Source: Sulfuricella sp. | GTDB taxonomy: Bacteria; Pseudomonadota; Gammaproteobacteria; Burkholderiales; Sulfuricellaceae | Direction: 5' to 3' | Length of the DNA: 8,925 nucleotides | Assembly (NCBI GenBank): GCA_030691435.1 | Contig: JAUYEK010000079.1 | Location: forward strand, 1-8,925 | In this document: piece by piece, positions 5,666 through 8,925 of the stretch | Numbering within the stretch: position 1 is the stretch's first letter | Layout of the letters: each line of letters opens with the position of its first letter | Position numbers and translations under genes: made by a program | The notes under the pieces: generated by a model | What the model saw: only the letters and a program-made list of their open reading frames with translations | The model's database searches: none | What the model was told of the DNA's origin: nothing

Positions 5666-7627
5666 ATGAAGAGTTTCTTTGTTGCAGCCGTTTTTTTCGC
5701 AGGGGCCGCGCTTTCCGCATTCAGCAATGCCTCCCCGGCAAACCACGAGGCAGATTTCTTCGCGGCGCGCGAGGCTTTCAGGTCGGGCAATATTTCCCGT
5801 TTCGATACCATGGCCGCGCGCTTGCAGGGTCATGTGCTGGAGCCCTTCGTCGTTTATATGCAACTCATGTTGCGCCTCAAGGATGCGAGCCCGGACGAGA
5901 TCAAAGGTTTCGTCCAGCGTAACGGGGACAGTTTTCTGGCCGACCGGCTGCTCGCCGAATGGCTGCGGATGCTGGCAAAAAACCAGCGCTGGGAACTGTA
6001 CATGAGCGAATACCCCGCGCTGATCACCAAGGACTCGGATCTGGTCTGCTATGCTTTGCAGGCGCGGCTCGCATTGGGAGACGGCGCCGCGCTGGCGGAG
6101 GCGAAGCCCTACTGGTTCAATGCCGAAGAGCAGCCGGCGAGCTGCCTGCCTCTGTCCGATGCTTTGGCGACCAACGGCTTGCTCACCGTGGAGGATGTGT
6201 GGGCGCGTTTGAGGCTTACCCTGGAGGCGGGTAACGTCAGCGTGGCGAAGCATGTTGCGCGTTACTTCCCCGGCCAGCAGGAGATTCCCCTGCGCGAGCT
6301 GGAGCGCGCGGCGGAAAATCCGCTCGTCTTTCTCGACCAGCTGCCGGTGAGCCTTTCGACCCGTGCCGGCCGGGAGTTGACCCTGTTTGCCCTGTCCCGC
6401 GCGGCTCGCAGCCAGCCGCAGCAGGCGTTGCCTTACTGGAATGCGCTGTACGCCAGGTTCAACGCGGAAGAACAGGCCTATGGCTGGGGTCAGCTGGCTT
6501 TCCATGCCGCGCGCAAGCACGATCCGGCTGCGCTAGCCTGGTTCGGAAAGGCGACCGGGACTCGCCTTTCCGACTTGCAGCTCGCCTGGAAGGTACGCGC
6601 GGCCTTGCGCGAGCAGAACTGGCCGGAAGTACAGGCCGCTATCGCCGCCATGTCGGAAGCGGAACAGAATCAGGGCTCCTGGCGCTACTGGAAGGCACGT
6701 GCCCTCAAGGCGCAGGGCAAGGCGGTGCAGGGCAATGCGATCCTGGCGCCGCTGTCGAAGGAATTTAATTATTATGGCCAGCTTGCGGCCGGGGAGCTGG
6801 GCGTGGTGGCGGGCAGCCCTGCCGATACCTTCAAGGCGGGGAGCGACGAGATCAAGGCGATGGAGAAGCTGCCGGCGATCCGGCGCGCGCTGGCGCTGTA
6901 CGAGATGAATCTGCGCTACGAGGCCAACCGCGAGTGGATGTGGGCAGTGCGCGGGTTCGACGACCAGCGCCTGCTGGCTGTTGCGGAAGTGGCTCAACGC
7001 CACGGCTGGTATGACCGGGCCATCAATACCGCGGACAAGACCCAGCAGCTGCACGACTTCAGCCTGCGCTTTCCCGCGCCCCACCGCGACGTGATGCGGG
7101 AGCAGGCACGTCAGGTGGGCCTGGACGAGGCCTGGGTATACGGCCTGATCCGCCAGGAAAGCCGCTTTGTCCAGCAGGCGCGCTCCGGCGTCGGCGCGTC
7201 GGGGTTGATGCAGCTGATGCCGGGAACGGCGCGCTGGGTGGCGAAACGCATCGGGATGAAGAACTTCAGTCAGTCGCTGGTTAACCAGCTGGATACCAAC
7301 GTGGCGCTCGGCACCTATTATCTCAAATATGTGCTCGACAAGCTCGATGGCCAGCCGCTGCTGGCGACCGCCGCCTACAATGCCGGCCCTAGCCGCGCCA
7401 TCAAGTGGCGCAGCGAGGCTCCGATGGAAGGCGCTATTTACGCCGAAACCATTCCCTTCACCGAAACCCGCAGCTATACGCAGAAGGTGATGAGCAATGC
7501 CGTCTACTACGGCAACCGTTTCGGCCAGCAGTTGCAGTCATTGAAGCAGCGCCTGGGCACGATTACGAGAGGGAGCGGAAAAACAGATTGCGGCAACGAA
7601 GATGAACGTGCGCCAGCCTGCGATTGA
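5666..7627 (+). CDS. slt: Soluble lytic murein transglycosylase (Slt70 type)
   Basis: This periplasmic enzyme cleaves the MurNAc-GlcNAc bond of peptidoglycan to give 1,6-anhydro-muropeptides, in wall turnover and recycling. The protein has 653 residues, close to E. coli Slt70. A signal peptide (MKSFFVAAVFFAGAALSAFS) supports the ATG at 5666 over upstream in-frame codons inside the divergent gene. Residues 30-450 form the helical, superhelical U- and L-domain region. The C-terminal SLT domain (about 475-620) has the catalytic glutamate E498 in YGLIRQESRF, then GASGLMQLMPGTA at 510-522, AAYNAGPSRA at 569-578, and ETIPFTETRSY at 594-604. A short polar tail follows 620. No canonical ribosome-binding site precedes the start. 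A repeat element begins 10 bp after the stop, and the NDUFA9-like gene follows on the same strand. Confidence 0.95.
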   Translation: MKSFFVAAVFFAGAALSAFSNASPANHEADFFAAREAFRSGNISRFDTMAARLQGHVLEPFVVYMQLMLRLKDASPDEIKGFVQRNGDSFLADRLLAEWLRMLAKNQRWELYMSEYPALITKDSDLVCYALQARLALGDGAALAEAKPYWFNAEEQPASCLPLSDALATNGLLTVEDVWARLRLTLEAGNVSVAKHVARYFPGQQEIPLRELERAAENPLVFLDQLPVSLSTRAGRELTLFALSRAARSQPQQALPYWNALYARFNAEEQAYGWGQLAFHAARKHDPAALAWFGKATGTRLSDLQLAWKVRAALREQNWPEVQAAIAAMSEAEQNQGSWRYWKARALKAQGKAVQGNAILAPLSKEFNYYGQLAAGELGVVAGSPADTFKAGSDEIKAMEKLPAIRRALALYEMNLRYEANREWMWAVRGFDDQRLLAVAEVAQRHGWYDRAINTADKTQQLHDFSLRFPAPHRDVMREQARQVGLDEAWVYGLIRQESRFVQQARSGVGASGLMQLMPGTARWVAKRIGMKNFSQSLVNQLDTNVALGTYYLKYVLDKLDGQPLLATAAYNAGPSRAIKWRSEAPMEGAIYAETIPFTETRSYTQKVMSNAVYYGNRFGQQLQSLKQRLGTITRGSGKTDCGNEDERAPACD

Positions 7628-7637
7628 ATTAACCCAG

Positions 7638-7750
7638 GTCATCCATTGGAATGCCCGTGCATGTAGGAGCGGCGCCCTCGCCGCGATTTTCGACCGTATT
7701 CGCGCCGGGGGCGACGCTCCCACAGTGGTGTTTTGGCTCTAATGGATAAT
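7638..7750. repeat. Palindromic REP-like element, copy B (core inverted relative to flanks)
   Basis: This copy is 113 bp long, exactly like copy A. Its 55-bp core (7666-7720) matches the copy A core (2442-2496) in the same plus-strand orientation at 51 of 55 positions. Its flanks match copy A in reverse complement: 7721-7750 against 2412-2441 differs at only 2 of 30 positions, and 7638-7665 pairs with 2497-2524. The core is therefore flipped relative to the outer arms. The element lies between slt and the NDUFA9-like gene, 10 bp after the slt stop. Weak inverted similarity (acccag / ctggga) extends a few bases beyond it. Confidence 0.85.
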
Positions 7751-7761
7751 CTGGGATTAAC

Positions 7762-7768
7762 GAGGAGG
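7762..7768 (+). promoter_or_regulatory. Strong ribosome-binding site fixing a GTG start
   Basis: GAGGAGG at 7762-7768 precedes the GTG at 7774 by 5 nt, so the GTG is used as the start of the NDUFA9-like gene. The site lies just outside the right end of repeat copy B. Confidence 0.8.
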
Positions 7769-7773
7769 TTGGC

Positions 7774-8721
7774 GTGAAAATCAACAAGGTTTGCGTTCTG
7801 GGCGGTAGCGGCTTTGTCGGCAGTCATCTGGTGAGCAAGTTGTACGAGCGCGGCTACAGCGTGAGCGTGCCCTACCGTAATATCAATCGGGCCAAGCACC
7901 TTACCGTGCTGCCGACAGTGTCGCTGGTGGAAGCGGATATCCACGACCCGGATGCGTTAAAAAAGTTGTTCCGGGGCGTGGATGCAGTGATCAACCTGGT
8001 CGGCATTCTCCATGAAGGAAAGCGCGGCGCTTTCCAGCGCGCGCATGTGGAACTGCCGCGCAAGGTGGTGGAAGCCTGCCGGGCGACAGGGGTGAAGCGG
8101 CTGCTGCACATGAGCGCCCTCGGCGGCGATCCGGACGGCTTGAGCCGCTACCAGCGCAGCAAGGGGGAGGGTGAGGCACTGGTGCGGGCGGCCCACGGCG
8201 AGGATCTGGCGGTGACGGTATTCCGCCCGTCGGTGATTTTCGGCCCGGAAGACCGCTTTCTCAACCTGTTCGCCCGCCTGCTTTTCTGGATGCCGATTTT
8301 CCCGCTCGGCAGCCCGAATGCCAAATTCCAGCCGGTGTACGTCGGCGACGTGGCCCAGGCGTATGTCGCCAGCCTGAACAACCCGGCTACCTTCGGCCAG
8401 CGCTACGAACTGTGCGGGCCAACGGTTTACACCTTGCAGGAGCTGGTCGAGTTCGTCGCCAGGGTCAAGGGTCTCAAACGCACGGTCATGCCGCTGTCCG
8501 ATGAGATGTCCTCGTTGCAGGCCATGGTGCTGGGTCTGATGCCGGTGAAGATGCTGACCCACGACAACTATCTGACGCTGAAAACCGACGCGGTGTGCGG
8601 CTGCCCATTTCCCGAGGTGTTCGGCATCCGGCCTGCCGCTCTCGAGGCCGAAGCGCCGCTGTACCTGGCCGGCATTCAGTCGCCGCGCTTCAAGGAGTTC
8701 ATCGACGAGGCCAAGCGCTAG
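7774..8721 (+). CDS. NDUFA9-like atypical SDR / NAD-dependent epimerase family protein
   Basis: The protein has 315 residues and belongs to the extended/atypical short-chain dehydrogenase group related to the complex I accessory subunit NDUFA9. The N-terminal Rossmann motif is VLGGSGFVGSHL (8-19), and an acidic DIHDP follows at 55-59, as in this group. A YxxxK pair (Y126, K130, in RYQRSK) is retained after HMSALGGDP (112-120). RPSVIFGPEDRFLN (151-164) and the following hydrophobic, proline-containing stretch (FARLLFWMPIFPLGS) are characteristic, as is FQPVYVGDVA. Bacterial members are usually annotated as complex I NDUFA9 subunit family; substrate and partner are unproven, and some may act on quinone-related compounds. 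From memory, it follows slt and precedes cca in several betaproteobacteria; the downstream side here is beyond the window. The GTG start is supported by GAGGAGG. Confidence 0.88.
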   Translation: MKINKVCVLGGSGFVGSHLVSKLYERGYSVSVPYRNINRAKHLTVLPTVSLVEADIHDPDALKKLFRGVDAVINLVGILHEGKRGAFQRAHVELPRKVVEACRATGVKRLLHMSALGGDPDGLSRYQRSKGEGEALVRAAHGEDLAVTVFRPSVIFGPEDRFLNLFARLLFWMPIFPLGSPNAKFQPVYVGDVAQAYVASLNNPATFGQRYELCGPTVYTLQELVEFVARVKGLKRTVMPLSDEMSSLQAMVLGLMPVKMLTHDNYLTLKTDAVCGCPFPEVFGIRPAALEAEAPLYLAGIQSPRFKEFIDEAKR

Positions 8722-8732
8722 TTTTCATGTCA

Positions 8733-8794
8733 GATTGTCTATTTGTGCATGTAGGAGCGCCGCCCCCGGCGCGAATGAGGCCGCAAATCGCGGC
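8733..8794. repeat. Truncated REP-like element, copy C
   Basis: The left end carries gattgtctatt (8733-8743), a variant of the family's terminal repeat. It then jumps directly to gtgcatgtaggagc, lacking roughly 8 bp found in copies A and B. The first 41 bases of the core (8754-8794) match the reverse complement of copy A's core with a single difference, then stop. The right third and right terminal repeat are missing. Core and flank are in the same relative orientation as in copy A. It begins 11 bp after the stop of the NDUFA9-like gene. Confidence 0.8.
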
Positions 8795-8925
8795 CAACCC
8801 CCATCCCAACCTTCCCCTTGTCTCGCCATGGTCGCCGCAAAGCGGCGGGAACCTGGCGGGGACACTCCTTGCGGGTGAAGGGGAAGGGACGATCGCCCTC
8901 TCTCCCTTTGGGAGAGAGTTGGAGA
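8795..8925. repeat. Second, C/T-rich hairpin repeat family, running off the window
   Basis: From 8795 the sequence changes to a stem-loop-rich repeat. ccttcccctt (8810-8819) pairs with aaggggaagg (8878-8887). CGCCGC-AAA-GCGGCG forms a perfect hairpin at 8833-8847. ctctctccc-ttt-gggagagag forms another at 8898-8918. No coding potential is apparent. The style resembles dispersed intergenic repeats of proteobacteria, but this is recalled, not searched. The right boundary lies outside the window. Confidence 0.65.

Noticed and set aside
5023..5922. 299-codon plus-strand open frame across the aldehyde dehydrogenase gene and the slt start
   Set aside because: It is antisense to an intact dehydrogenase with all catalytic residues and overlaps the slt signal peptide in another frame. 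Its translation resembles no protein.
2412..7750. Copies A and B as ends of a composite transposon carrying the genes between them
   Set aside because: The enclosed genes are unrelated housekeeping genes, no transposase is present, and copy C shows the family is simply dispersed.

Overview
The window looks like a chromosomal stretch of a GC-rich proteobacterium, most likely a betaproteobacterium. The reasons are the protein styles (RpiA, a two-ACT-domain IlvA, Slt70-type transglycosylase, NDUFA9-like SDR), the K/A/P-tailed ribbon-helix-helix-like protein, and compact intergenic regions crowded with small palindromic repeats. A Nitrosomonadales-like lineage is only a guess. No plasmid, phage, transposase, CRISPR, tRNA or rRNA signal is visible.

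Layout. 1-129 (minus) is the N-terminal end of ribose-5-phosphate isomerase A, cut by the window edge. 243-668 (minus) encodes a small basic protein with a disordered K/P/A tail and a ribbon-helix-helix-like C-terminus. An AT-rich divergent gap follows, then ilvA (894-2405, plus), complete. 2412-2524 holds repeat copy A. 2599-3369 (plus) is an unrecognised exported protein behind a well-formed FNR/ANR-type promoter. 3381-3450 is a pair of opposed stem-loops between convergent genes. 3485-3937 (minus) is a stand-alone CZB zinc-binding protein. 4050-4256 is a ~207 bp near-palindromic, MITE-like element. 4258-5622 (minus) is an NAD(P)-dependent aldehyde dehydrogenase of the succinate-semialdehyde type. 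It is divergent, across only 43 bp, from slt (5666-7627, plus), a periplasmic lytic transglycosylase. 7638-7750 is repeat copy B. 7774-8721 (plus) is an NDUFA9-like atypical SDR protein. 8733-8794 is truncated repeat copy C, running directly into a second repeat family up to the window end.

How it fits together. The genes are mostly housekeeping: pentose phosphate pathway, isoleucine biosynthesis, aldehyde oxidation, peptidoglycan turnover and a probable quinone/complex I-associated SDR. They do not form one pathway and I see no new multi-gene system. The interesting material lies between the genes. Five repeat structures from at least three families each begin 1-12 bp after a stop codon, and one copy of the main family has its core inverted relative to its flanks. 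The other points worth following are the FNR-type promoter of the unknown exported protein, the orphan CZB protein, and a C6A7 tract inside the DNA-binding-like protein.
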